A stretch of 64,000 nt of DNA from Lacinutrix sp. 5H-3-7-4 (GTDB lineage: Bacteria > Bacteroidota > Bacteroidia > Flavobacteriales > Flavobacteriaceae). Of this stretch, positions 17,811 through 26,571 are shown piece by piece. A program made the position numbers and the translations under genes. Location of the stretch: contig NC_015638.1 in the NCBI RefSeq assembly GCF_000211855.2, positions 496,001 to 560,000 on the forward strand, in the 5' to 3' direction. The first letter of the stretch is position 1; the number at the start of each line of letters is the position of its first letter. The notes beneath the pieces are model-generated. The model was not told where the DNA came from. It saw nothing but the letters and a program-made list of their open reading frames with translations, and did not search any database.

Positions 17811-17827
17811 GTTAATAATAAGTTAAC
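17811..17827. promoter_or_regulatory. GTTAAT/GTTAAC direct repeat before kinase 2
   Basis: GTTAAT at 17811-17816 and GTTAAC at 17822-17827, 11 bp apart, in the 99-base gap between regulator 1 and kinase 2. Matches the arrays at 15494 and 23335, so the second pair is probably controlled by the same regulator or by itself. Confidence 0.5.
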
Positions 17828-17875
17828 AAAGAATAAAAAAATACAGTCTAACTCATTTTGTGGTAATTTAACTTT

Positions 17876-19282
17876 ATGCAAATAAAATCAAAAGTACTTA
17901 TTGCTGGAGCTATATTATCGTTACTAGCCTTAACAACCATGCAAGGCTATTTAACCTTTAATACTTACGACCTAAGAAAAAAAAGTTTTGCGGTTGAGTC
18001 TAGACAAAAAATAGGCCGCATTGTTAAAACAAGCTATGTAGACTCCTTATCCTGGTATTATAGAATGGATTTTGTAAAAAAAATTCCAGAATATAAAAAC
18101 GGAAACATTACTAAACAGCAATTGCTTTTAGAATTAGAAAATGCTGCAAAAGCAAGAAATGACCAATTTTTAGAATACTATAAACAAGGTGCTAAACATT
18201 TTAACCTAGACGACAGAGTTTTATTTAAAAAAGTAGCTTCTACAATCCAACTTATTGATAAAAAAGGAAACGTAGAGAACCTTATAGTTGAAAATAAAAA
18301 TGAACCTGTTTTTTTATTAGGAAACAATTTTCCGTTAAATGAAGGCTTGCTAATCAACAATTGGAACTGGTCTTTTAATGAAGAATTTGATAATAGCAAT
18401 CAAGAAAATGATACTGTTATAATTAAATATAGAGCTAGCCTTTATATGAAAATTGTAGACTGGGATAAAATTATTCTTAAACAATTATTGCTTCTATTTT
18501 TTATCGCTTTTTTGTTACTTATATTCTTAATAACATTAACAACATATTCTATTAGAAACTTACTTAAACTAAAACGAGTATCTGATATTAAAACAGATTT
18601 TATAAACAACATTACTCACGAACTAAAAACACCTTTAGCCACATTATCTATTGCCACAAAAACCTTAACTAATAAGTTTGCAAAAGATAATAAAGACATT
18701 GCAGAAGACTCTATAAACACTATAAACAGGCAAAATAAAAGACTGCAAAACTTAATAGACCAAGTAGTAGATAATAGTTTAGGTTATAACGATATAATGC
18801 TAAATCTCGAGCAGGTTAATCTTTCGGCTTTTATAAATGAAGTATGCGATGATTTTTCTTTAACAATATCTAAAAACATTCAATTTATTAGAGATATCGA
18901 TGATACTGATAAAGAAATTTTAATAGACAAATTTTACTTTAGTACTACAATTATTAATATTTTAAATAATGCTGTAAAGTTTGATGGCACTGTATTAAAG
19001 GTTAAATACTTTATAGAAAATAACACTCATATTATTGCGATTTCAGATAATGGTATAGGAATTTCTAAAAAAAATAAAAAACTTATATTTGGTAAGTTCT
19101 ATCGTGTGAGCGAAAAAAATATACACAATTATAAAGGCTTAGGATTAGGGCTTTATTATTGTAACCAAATAATAAAAGCACATCATGGAACTATAGATGT
19201 TGAAAGCAAAGAAAAAGAAGGCTCAACATTTTATATTAAAATTCCATTAGATGGCAGAAAAGAGCATTTTATTAGCAGATGA
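17876..19282 (+). CDS. sensor histidine kinase 2
   Basis: 468 residues: membrane segments at about 7-25 and 200-222, a periplasmic sensor of about 170 residues, His 248 in ITHELKTP, and HATPase boxes ILNNAVKFDG and GLGLGLYYCNQ. The sensor domain is smaller than in kinase 1. It overlaps regulator 2 by 32 bases. The two kinase/regulator pairs in tandem look like an old duplication with diverged input. Confidence 0.93.
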   Translation: MQIKSKVLIAGAILSLLALTTMQGYLTFNTYDLRKKSFAVESRQKIGRIVKTSYVDSLSWYYRMDFVKKIPEYKNGNITKQQLLLELENAAKARNDQFLEYYKQGAKHFNLDDRVLFKKVASTIQLIDKKGNVENLIVENKNEPVFLLGNNFPLNEGLLINNWNWSFNEEFDNSNQENDTVIIKYRASLYMKIVDWDKIILKQLLLLFFIAFLLLIFLITLTTYSIRNLLKLKRVSDIKTDFINNITHELKTPLATLSIATKTLTNKFAKDNKDIAEDSINTINRQNKRLQNLIDQVVDNSLGYNDIMLNLEQVNLSAFINEVCDDFSLTISKNIQFIRDIDDTDKEILIDKFYFSTTIINILNNAVKFDGTVLKVKYFIENNTHIIAISDNGIGISKKNKKLIFGKFYRVSEKNIHNYKGLGLGLYYCNQIIKAHHGTIDVESKEKEGSTFYIKIPLDGRKEHFISR

Positions 19283-19958
19283 TGATATTGACTTTGGTAC
19301 AACACTAAAGCAGTACTTGGAGCTTAATAAATTTGAAGTTTTTTGGGCAAAAGATGGAGCCGAAGCTTTAGATTTATTTAAAATGCACACTTTCGACATT
19401 TGTATTATAGATGTTATGATGCCTAAACTAGACGGTTTTAAACTCTCTAAAAAAATCTCCAAAAAAAATGCCGAAACACCTTTTTTATTTTTAACCGCCA
19501 GAAAAACCAAAGAAGACCGCATAAAAGGTTTAAGCCTAGGTGCAGATGATTATATAACAAAACCTTTTGAAGTTGAAGAGCTTATTTTACGTATTAACAA
19601 TATAATAAAGCGAACTAAACAACACAAGACCATAGCTTTAGACTCTAAAAAAAAGGACCCCATACAAATTGGAAATTATACTTTTGACATAGAAAATCTA
19701 ACTTTAAGTATTAATAACAAAAGCTTTAAAATAACCGAAAAAGAAGCACAACTTATCTACTACTTGTATAGTAATAAAGATAGACTAATACCTAGAGAAG
19801 ATATTCTTGCAAATGTTTGGGGACATAGTAATTTCTTTTCTGGCAGAAGTATGGATGTATTTATTACCAGAGTACGAAAACATCTTAAAGAGGACAATTC
19901 TATTAGCATAAAAAGTGTACGCGGTGTTGGTTTAGAATTTAAAATAACTAAAAAATAA
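19251..19958 (+). CDS. OmpR-family response regulator 2
   Basis: 235 residues: receiver with DDD (10-12) and phospho-Asp 54 in IDVMMP, linker, then a winged helix with FFSGRSMDVFITRVRKHL and VRGVGLEFKI. The start at 19251 gives MAEKSILLADD, the normal beginning of a receiver, and makes a 32-base overlap with kinase 2. A bidirectional terminator follows at once. Confidence 0.93.
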   Translation: MAEKSILLADDDIDFGTTLKQYLELNKFEVFWAKDGAEALDLFKMHTFDICIIDVMMPKLDGFKLSKKISKKNAETPFLFLTARKTKEDRIKGLSLGADDYITKPFEVEELILRINNIIKRTKQHKTIALDSKKKDPIQIGNYTFDIENLTLSINNKSFKITEKEAQLIYYLYSNKDRLIPREDILANVWGHSNFFSGRSMDVFITRVRKHLKEDNSISIKSVRGVGLEFKITKK

Positions 19959-19986
19959 AAAAGCAGCTAAATTTAGCTGCTTTTTA
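19957..19986. terminator. bidirectional terminator between regulator 2 and the T9SS adhesin gene
   Basis: Stem AAAGCAGCTAAAT/ATTTAGCTGCTTT flanked by A and T runs; works on both strands between these convergent genes. Confidence 0.85.
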
Positions 19987-20009
19987 AAATCAAAATAATT
20001 GCTAATAAA

Positions 20010-23000
20010 TCAATATTTAATAAACTTTTCAACCTTTACTTCGCCTTGATTTCCTTTTATATTTATAAAATACAATCCACTTTTTAAAACCGAAACATCT
20101 ATAGCATTGCCATTTAAGGTTTTTGCTAAAACTTTTTTTCCGTTTACACTATATATTTCTACAGACGTTATATTATTTCCATTAATATTTAAAGTGTTTT
20201 TAACTGGATTAGGATAAATAGATATACTTTCATTAAAATCATAGGTATTTATACCAAGTGAAGGATTGTTTTCATAATTAAAGCTATCAATATATAAATA
20301 ATCAAAAGTTGAAGCAGGAATATACTTAAATGCTATATAATTATCTGTACCAGAATACATGTCAAAAGTAATTGTTTTTTCGTCCCAAGCATCATCTGTC
20401 ATATCTGCATCAAAATAGGTTTGGTATGCCGTAAATGTTGAAGCATCTGTTGGGTCGGACATTGTACCAACTTCTAAACCTCCATTATAATCATCGTAAA
20501 CTTGAAAAGTAATTTGCTTAGTATTATCAAAATCTGCTAACATTGGAGAAATTAAAAATATTCCAGCTGATGCATTATTACCACTATAAAACCTAACACT
20601 CATAGTTCCTTCTTGAGATTGGACAGCGCTATATCTAACATATGGACTTGTAGAAACTGGATCTATTAAACTAGACCAACATGGTTGTATTTCTTCGTTA
20701 CTAGAAAAACCTTCAAAACTAGTAGAAAAGTCTCCAGACTCAGGAACACATGCAGTTATAAAGTTTACAGGCCCAACCCAATTGCTAAACCCGTCTAAAT
20801 CACAATCTGCTCTTACATAAATTTCGTAAAGTGTATTAGCCGATAAACTATTAAAATCATTATTTAATGTATTTGTAGTTGTTGAAGTTCCAGAAACTGG
20901 TTCTCCTGTTCCAGCCGCTTGAACAATATACTCCCAAGCTGTTTGACCTGGAATAAAATCCCAACTTACCTCGACAGAAGATGCAGTAATATTCTCTGCA
21001 GAAACACTAAAAACTTCAGGACATGCTGGTTGATCTGTAATTTCTACATCATCAATATAAAAAGCTATACTTGCTGCCGCTCCTGCTGCATGTTTTAGTA
21101 CCACATACTCATTAGAACTGGCTGGTAAATTAACATAATATTGAATTATCTCTCCTGTAGAACCTCCCGAAGTGATTGGTACTTCAGTTATTTCGCTAAA
21201 TGTTGTCGCGTCTAAAGGATCACTCATGCTACCTACAATAATACTTGCCGCTGTGTTAGCATTAGATTTTCTAGCATAAAACTCTAACCTATGTGCGCCA
21301 TCATTAGCAATTGTATTTTGTGGTAATATTAATAAAACATTTGCATTAGCATCGTTTCCTGTATTCATTAATATACTACTAGAGCCCGATACTGCATAAG
21401 ATGCAAAAGTACTTACTTGTAATGTTGGTGAACCTGTTGAAGTTATATTTTTACTCCAGCAAAATGGAAAGTCGCCATTTGAATACGAATCAAAATTCTC
21501 TAAAAAATTTGCCGACAAAGGCGCACAAGCTGTTCTAGTATCATAAGGTCCAAACCAACTGCTATAACCAGTACCGTCACTACCTGCTGCATCACAATTT
21601 GCTCTTACAAAAACTCTATAAGGACTATCTGGTATTATTGCTGCACCATCAGAATCTGTTGTAATATTTGTTGTTAGAGCATTAACTACTATTGGCGTCT
21701 CTAATGCAGGATTAAAATTTAAATCAGTTTGCACCACAACTAATTCCCACTCTGTTTGTGTTTGAATGTCTGGCGTAATATTTAGGTTAAAAGAAACATC
21801 GGTTATACTAGTAGCTTCAACATCTAAAACTTCAAAACAAGATGGTTGCGTTGTAACAACAACATCATCTAGATAAACTATTTTATTAGACGAAGAATTA
21901 GTTTCTGGTTTAAATACTAAATGATTAGCAGATGCATTTAAAGGTATATTTACATAATGAAAAGAGTAATTATTTGTATTACTTGAAGAATTTGATAAAG
22001 TAATTGAAGATAACTCCACATATGTATTTTCATCAGTAGGATCAGACATTAAACCAATGTTCATAGTTGTTTCAGAACCTGTAACGGAGTTTACTTTAGC
22101 AGCAAACTCTATTCTATGCATACCATCTGCAATAATTAAACTTTCTGGAGAAATTAAATACACAGAATCGTCATTATTTAATTGCATTTCATAGTAATTA
22201 TCTGGAGAATACGCTTGAGAAGCACTTGTGTTAACTTTAATATTAGGCGCTGTTCCTGTTGAAGTTGCAATTGTTGTCCAGCAATAAGGTGTTTCTAATT
22301 CATCTGGCATACTGTCAAAATTCTCAGAAAAATCATTTACAACGCCACAAGCGGTTCTAAAAACTATTGGTCCAATCCAATCGCTAACGCCATCGGTATC
22401 ACAATTTGACCTTAAATATAATTCATACTCTGTATTATTAGTTAAATTATTAACTGTTATACTACTTGAAGATACATTCTCTGGAGTTGCGGCATCTGGA
22501 TTACCTGTTCCAGAAACTTGTACTACATAATCCCACTGTGTAGCTGTAGACGCCCAGTTTACATCTACAGTGTTTTCACTAAAATTAGAAAGCACAATAT
22601 TTGATGGCGGATAACAAGTTATAGGTGTAAAGTCTATTTCTATATTTGGTCTGTAGTAATCTAAAATTCCGGTTGGCGGTGATGCAGGATCTGGATTTGT
22701 AAAATTGTTTCCGTAGTGTATTACTCTACCGTTTGCATTACTATACCCTAAATTATGAGTAATAAAATCGTTAGAATCACTATCATCTTGATTTTCATCT
22801 ACAACAATTACAAGATTATTGGTATTAGAATAATTAAATGGTGTATCTAAAATTATAGAAACCTCATTATTATAAACCGTGTAAACTCCAGCATAAACCT
22901 GAGTTAAATTAGTTGAAGCAATCCAACCACTTGAAGAAGCAAAAACATCATCTGGTGTTTCTGCCATATATATTACAACATCATTTGAGTTTTCTAGTAC

Positions 23001-23225
23001 TCCATTTGTGTAATATGTAATTTTAGAAATGTTTCCTGCTTGATTTATTTCAGATTGTAAATAAATACTTTGCGAGTAAGAGTAATTATCATCTGCATCA
23101 ATTGGTGTTTCTTGAAAAGTACTTGTAGAAATACCTCCTAATGTAACATCATTGATTAATACGTTTTGAGCATTTACATATAAACAGCATAATGTAAAAA
23201 CAAGAATTAAGTAATTTTTTTTCAT
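20010..23225 (-). CDS. secreted T9SS cargo with fibronectin III and choice-of-anchor J modules
   Basis: 1071 residues: signal peptide (to about NAQ, 20), an N-terminal beta domain (about 25-200), then alternating fibronectin type III modules (PPSNIVLSNFSENTVDVNW, TEYELYLRSNCD) and jellyroll modules beginning like SENFDSMPDELETPYCW, each ending near IYLDDV or similar. The last 75 residues are a T9SS type A sorting domain (IYPNPVKNTLNI, then LKSGLYFINI). Likely exported to the cell surface or medium; no catalytic residues were recognised, so an adhesin or binding protein is the best guess. Confidence 0.85.
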   Translation of the reverse strand: MKKNYLILVFTLCCLYVNAQNVLINDVTLGGISTSTFQETPIDADDNYSYSQSIYLQSEINQAGNISKITYYTNGVLENSNDVVIYMAETPDDVFASSSGWIASTNLTQVYAGVYTVYNNEVSIILDTPFNYSNTNNLVIVVDENQDDSDSNDFITHNLGYSNANGRVIHYGNNFTNPDPASPPTGILDYYRPNIEIDFTPITCYPPSNIVLSNFSENTVDVNWASTATQWDYVVQVSGTGNPDAATPENVSSSSITVNNLTNNTEYELYLRSNCDTDGVSDWIGPIVFRTACGVVNDFSENFDSMPDELETPYCWTTIATSTGTAPNIKVNTSASQAYSPDNYYEMQLNNDDSVYLISPESLIIADGMHRIEFAAKVNSVTGSETTMNIGLMSDPTDENTYVELSSITLSNSSSNTNNYSFHYVNIPLNASANHLVFKPETNSSSNKIVYLDDVVVTTQPSCFEVLDVEATSITDVSFNLNITPDIQTQTEWELVVVQTDLNFNPALETPIVVNALTTNITTDSDGAAIIPDSPYRVFVRANCDAAGSDGTGYSSWFGPYDTRTACAPLSANFLENFDSYSNGDFPFCWSKNITSTGSPTLQVSTFASYAVSGSSSILMNTGNDANANVLLILPQNTIANDGAHRLEFYARKSNANTAASIIVGSMSDPLDATTFSEITEVPITSGGSTGEIIQYYVNLPASSNEYVVLKHAAGAAASIAFYIDDVEITDQPACPEVFSVSAENITASSVEVSWDFIPGQTAWEYIVQAAGTGEPVSGTSTTTNTLNNDFNSLSANTLYEIYVRADCDLDGFSNWVGPVNFITACVPESGDFSTSFEGFSSNEEIQPCWSSLIDPVSTSPYVRYSAVQSQEGTMSVRFYSGNNASAGIFLISPMLADFDNTKQITFQVYDDYNGGLEVGTMSDPTDASTFTAYQTYFDADMTDDAWDEKTITFDMYSGTDNYIAFKYIPASTFDYLYIDSFNYENNPSLGINTYDFNESISIYPNPVKNTLNINGNNITSVEIYSVNGKKVLAKTLNGNAIDVSVLKSGLYFINIKGNQGEVKVEKFIKY

Positions 23226-23324
23226 CGTGTTAAACCTTTTATTTTAAGCTTTTTAAACCTGCTATATTTTATAACATACTATAATTTAAAGCGTAAACTT
23301 ATTTACTATTGCTCATTAAACAAA

Positions 23325-23351
23325 GTCAACTTCGGTTAACGATAAGTTAAC
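23325..23351. promoter_or_regulatory. GTCAAC/GTTAAC direct-repeat array between divergent T9SS cargo genes
   Basis: GTCAAC at 23325-23330, GTTAAC at 23335-23340 and GTTAAC at 23346-23351; the last two sit in an exact 11-bp repeat GTTAACGATAA. The array is shared by the divergent genes at 23225 and 23419 and matches those in front of the two kinases. Confidence 0.6.
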
Positions 23352-23418
23352 GATAATATATCGTCACTTTCTTTGCTCTATATTTTTAAAATTTGTAACA
23401 CACAAAACAACAAATATC

Positions 23419-25011
23419 ATGACTAAAAGATTACTTCTAATTTTAGCTATTGCATTCTCGTTTATCTTAAATGCACAAACAGATGAAGCAATTGGTGCTA
23501 CTCCAACCCAATTATCTCAAACCTATAATTGTGAAAATGCTGAAACAGGCGACTTTCAAGGTTTTACCAAATCTGCCGAATTTACTTGCTCTGGATATGA
23601 TAACTGGATTGATTCATGGTATAGCTTTACACCTACAGAAACTAAAACCTATTCTATTGAAATTGAAGCATTAAATGCTAGTAGTGTTAATTCTGTAAGA
23701 ATTGGTATTTATACTGGAATACCTGGAAATCTAACAAGTATTACCGGCTGTGCTACAAGATACTACAGCAACACTTTAAACAGCGGCCAAACGTATTTTA
23801 TTAATACTAGAGGCATATCTCTAACTACACAATACCGTTTATGTATTTATGCATTTCCAGATCCTCCAACTAATAATGTACCAGATAGCGCAGATACACT
23901 TTTAGAGTCAACTTTTGAAATTTGTGAAAATTCATCTATAGGTTATACTGCAAGCGCTTCTTACACAAACGAGTCTATTTGCAGTACCTCTAATCCAGAT
24001 GTATGGTATACTTTTACAGCACCTGAAACTGCAGAGTACACATTTAGAGCAGACCTTGTAAACGGAGCAACACCTTTGTATATTGGAGTCTATACTGGAA
24101 CACCTGGCTATTTAAATGCCATAGCTGAAACTACAACATCTCCTACTTTACAATGTGAAGACATTGTGTTAGCAGATTTAACTGCTGGAGATACTTATTA
24201 TATAAGTGTAACATCTTCACAATCGTCACAAGCTGTTTATTTTGAGCTATGCGCATACAAATCGCCTCCAGCACCATCTAACGACGACTGCAACAACCCT
24301 ATAGCACTAACTGTTGGTCAATCTTTTGAAGATAATTTTATTACAGCTACAACAACATCTGCATCTGTTAATTCTGGAAACTCAAACTTTCCAAACTGTG
24401 GTACATTGTCTGATTTTGGAATCTATGGTAGAGACGTTTGGTTTAGTGTAGTTGTTCCTGCATCTGGTAATTTTACTATTGAAACAAGAGCAGAACCAAC
24501 AGAAACTAATTTAAATGATACCGCCATGGAAACCTACACTGGCTCTTGTGGCACTGGAACTTTAACACCATATTATTACGATTTGCCAGCTCCAAATAAT
24601 GGTACTGCTTATTGTAACAACCAATTTGTAATTGGAGGTAATCCTTATGCTGGTATTTTATTTACCAATAAAACTCCTGGAGAAACTGTTATTGTAAGAG
24701 TTTGGGGTTGGGCATATCAATTTGGGAAATTTAGAATTTCGGCCTATGATAGTACACCATTAAGCGTTGATGAGTTCGATTTAAATAACTTAAGTTATTA
24801 TCCAAATCCTGTAAATGATGTTCTTAATATAAAATACAACAAAAATATAGACAATATTACTGTTCATGATATATTAGGTAAGGCAATTATAAGAAAAGAA
24901 ACATCGAACCAATTGGTTTCTTTAAACTTAATAGATATTGAATCTGGAATCTACATTGTAACAGTAAAATCTGGGAACGAATCAACCAACTTTAAAATAC
25001 TTAAAAAATAA
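23419..25011 (+). CDS. secreted T9SS cargo with pre-peptidase C-terminal-like modules
   Basis: 530 residues: signal peptide (to about NAQ, 20), three beta-sandwich modules of the PPC type, each with a W-Y-x-F motif (DSWYSFTPTETKTY, DVWYTFTAPETAEY, DVWFSVVVPASGNF) followed by YTG, and a T9SS type A tail (YYPNPVNDVLNI, then IESGIYIVTV). No protease domain is present, so the PPC-like modules stand alone. Divergent from another T9SS cargo gene with a shared GTTAAC array. Confidence 0.82.
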   Translation: MTKRLLLILAIAFSFILNAQTDEAIGATPTQLSQTYNCENAETGDFQGFTKSAEFTCSGYDNWIDSWYSFTPTETKTYSIEIEALNASSVNSVRIGIYTGIPGNLTSITGCATRYYSNTLNSGQTYFINTRGISLTTQYRLCIYAFPDPPTNNVPDSADTLLESTFEICENSSIGYTASASYTNESICSTSNPDVWYTFTAPETAEYTFRADLVNGATPLYIGVYTGTPGYLNAIAETTTSPTLQCEDIVLADLTAGDTYYISVTSSQSSQAVYFELCAYKSPPAPSNDDCNNPIALTVGQSFEDNFITATTTSASVNSGNSNFPNCGTLSDFGIYGRDVWFSVVVPASGNFTIETRAEPTETNLNDTAMETYTGSCGTGTLTPYYYDLPAPNNGTAYCNNQFVIGGNPYAGILFTNKTPGETVIVRVWGWAYQFGKFRISAYDSTPLSVDEFDLNNLSYYPNPVNDVLNIKYNKNIDNITVHDILGKAIIRKETSNQLVSLNLIDIESGIYIVTVKSGNESTNFKILKK

Positions 25012-25035
25012 TCTTTCTAAAATACAAATTTGCAC

Positions 25036-25070
25036 AAAAGCACCTTAAAAATTTTAAGGTGCTTTTTGTT
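25036..25070 (+). terminator. terminator after the PPC-module protein
   Basis: Long stem AAAAGCACCTTAAAA/TTTTAAGGTGCTTTT (25036-25066) ending in a T run, 25 bases past the stop codon. Confidence 0.85.
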
Positions 25071-25085
25071 TATATATAATGCTAC

Positions 25086-25093
25086 TATTTTTG
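25086..25093 (+). promoter_or_regulatory. -7 box fixing the start of the 25109 gene
   Basis: TATTTTTG matches TAnnTTTG. It lies inside the longest possible reading frame (ATG 25079), so the real start is probably ATG 25109, which also begins a normal signal peptide. Confidence 0.55.
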
Positions 25094-25108
25094 TATTTTC
25101 GACTTACA

Positions 25109-25888
25109 ATGAAATACATAAAATATATTTTCTTTCTATTTTCAATTTTAGTTTTTTCTCAGGAAAATATTAAAACCAAACTTCTTTTAAAAACTAAAAT
25201 TCAAGCCGACTCTATTATTGGAATAGATAATTTTAATACAAGTATTTACACAAAAAACAATACATTAATAAAAAACAAAGAAGGAGAAATTTTAAAATAT
25301 AGTAATTTACAACTTGGAGAAATTACATCTGCAAATAGCTTTAATCCTTTAAAAATAAATGTTTTTTATAAGTCGTTTAATACCGTAATAATTTTAGACA
25401 ATAGGTTAGCAGAAATCTTTAAAATAGATTTTAATCTCACCAAACCTTATAAAAATGTATCACATATAGCTACAGGAAGCGATAATACAATCTGGATTTT
25501 TAATCAAGATTTAATGCAACTAGAATTATACGATTATAAAACAAATACTGTTCGTGCAAAAACATTACCCATCACAAGTAATATTTTAGATTTGGCTAGC
25601 AACTATAACTCTTGTTGGTTACTCACTAAAAATCACATATATAAATACAACTATTTTGGAAGCTTAGTGTCAAAATCACCAAATAACGGCTACACACAAA
25701 TAAAAGAAACAAACGAAAATATTGTTTTAAAAAAAGAAAATACCCTTTATTTTTTAGATAAAAACACAAATACTATACAAACTATAGACATTCAAAATTT
25801 GTTAATAAGTCAGTTTTTGGTAACCAATCAAATCATTTATATTTACACCGGCGGATATCTCCACCAATATCAATTAAAAATTAAATAA
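25109..25888 (+). CDS. secreted protein of unknown function, possible beta-propeller
   Basis: With the start at 25109 the product has 259 residues and a typical signal peptide (MKYIKYIFFLFSILVFSQ). The rest is a run of short strands with repeated Trp/Tyr and Asp/Asn turns (DNTIWIFNQDLMQLELYDY, ENTLYFLDKNTNTIQTID), which suggests a small propeller. No family was recognised. One base separates its stop from the deoxynucleoside kinase ATG, so they share a transcript. Confidence 0.65.
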   Translation: MKYIKYIFFLFSILVFSQENIKTKLLLKTKIQADSIIGIDNFNTSIYTKNNTLIKNKEGEILKYSNLQLGEITSANSFNPLKINVFYKSFNTVIILDNRLAEIFKIDFNLTKPYKNVSHIATGSDNTIWIFNQDLMQLELYDYKTNTVRAKTLPITSNILDLASNYNSCWLLTKNHIYKYNYFGSLVSKSPNNGYTQIKETNENIVLKKENTLYFLDKNTNTIQTIDIQNLLISQFLVTNQIIYIYTGGYLHQYQLKIK

Positions 25889-25889
25889 T

Positions 25890-26504
25890 ATGCACGTTGC
25901 CATTGCCGGAAACATTGGAGCTGGAAAAACTACGCTCACAAAATTATTAGCTAAACATTATAAGTGGGAAGCACAATTAGAAGACGTAGTAGATAACCCT
26001 TATTTAGATGATTTCTATAACCAAATGGAACGTTGGAGTTTTAACCTTCAAGTTTACTTTTTAAACAGTAGATTTCGCCAAGTAGCTCAAATTCGTGAAA
26101 GCGGAAAAGAAATAATTCAAGACCGTACCATATACGAAGACGCTCATATTTTTGCTCCCAATTTACACGCTATGGGATTAATGACAAATAGAGATTTTGA
26201 AAACTACTCTTCGCTGTTTGAACTTATGGAAGGTTTTGTACAAGGTCCAGATTTATTAATTTATTTACGCAGCTCTATCTCTAATTTAGTATCACAAATA
26301 CACAAACGTGGTCGTGATTACGAAAACTCTATTAGTATAGATTATTTAAGTAGATTAAATGAGCGTTATGAAGCTTGGATACATGGCTACAACAAAGGTA
26401 AATTACTTATTATAGACGTAGATAATTTAGACTTTGTAGACAATCCAGAAGACTTAGGCTTTATACTTAACAAAATAGATGCAGAAATAAACGGCCTATT
26501 TTAA
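25890..26504 (+). CDS. deoxynucleoside kinase
   Basis: 204 residues: P-loop GNIGAGKTT (7-15), ERWSFNLQVYFLNSRF and DRTIYEDAHIF, matching the dNK/deoxyadenosine-deoxyguanosine kinase family that phosphorylates salvaged deoxynucleosides. The exact base preference cannot be read by eye. Complete and of normal length. Confidence 0.92.
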   Translation: MHVAIAGNIGAGKTTLTKLLAKHYKWEAQLEDVVDNPYLDDFYNQMERWSFNLQVYFLNSRFRQVAQIRESGKEIIQDRTIYEDAHIFAPNLHAMGLMTNRDFENYSSLFELMEGFVQGPDLLIYLRSSISNLVSQIHKRGRDYENSISIDYLSRLNERYEAWIHGYNKGKLLIIDVDNLDFVDNPEDLGFILNKIDAEINGLF

Positions 26505-26571
26505 ATCAAACTTAACATTCTTCTCACATAATTTGAATAAAAATGCCTTTATTTTGTAGAAACAACTACAT

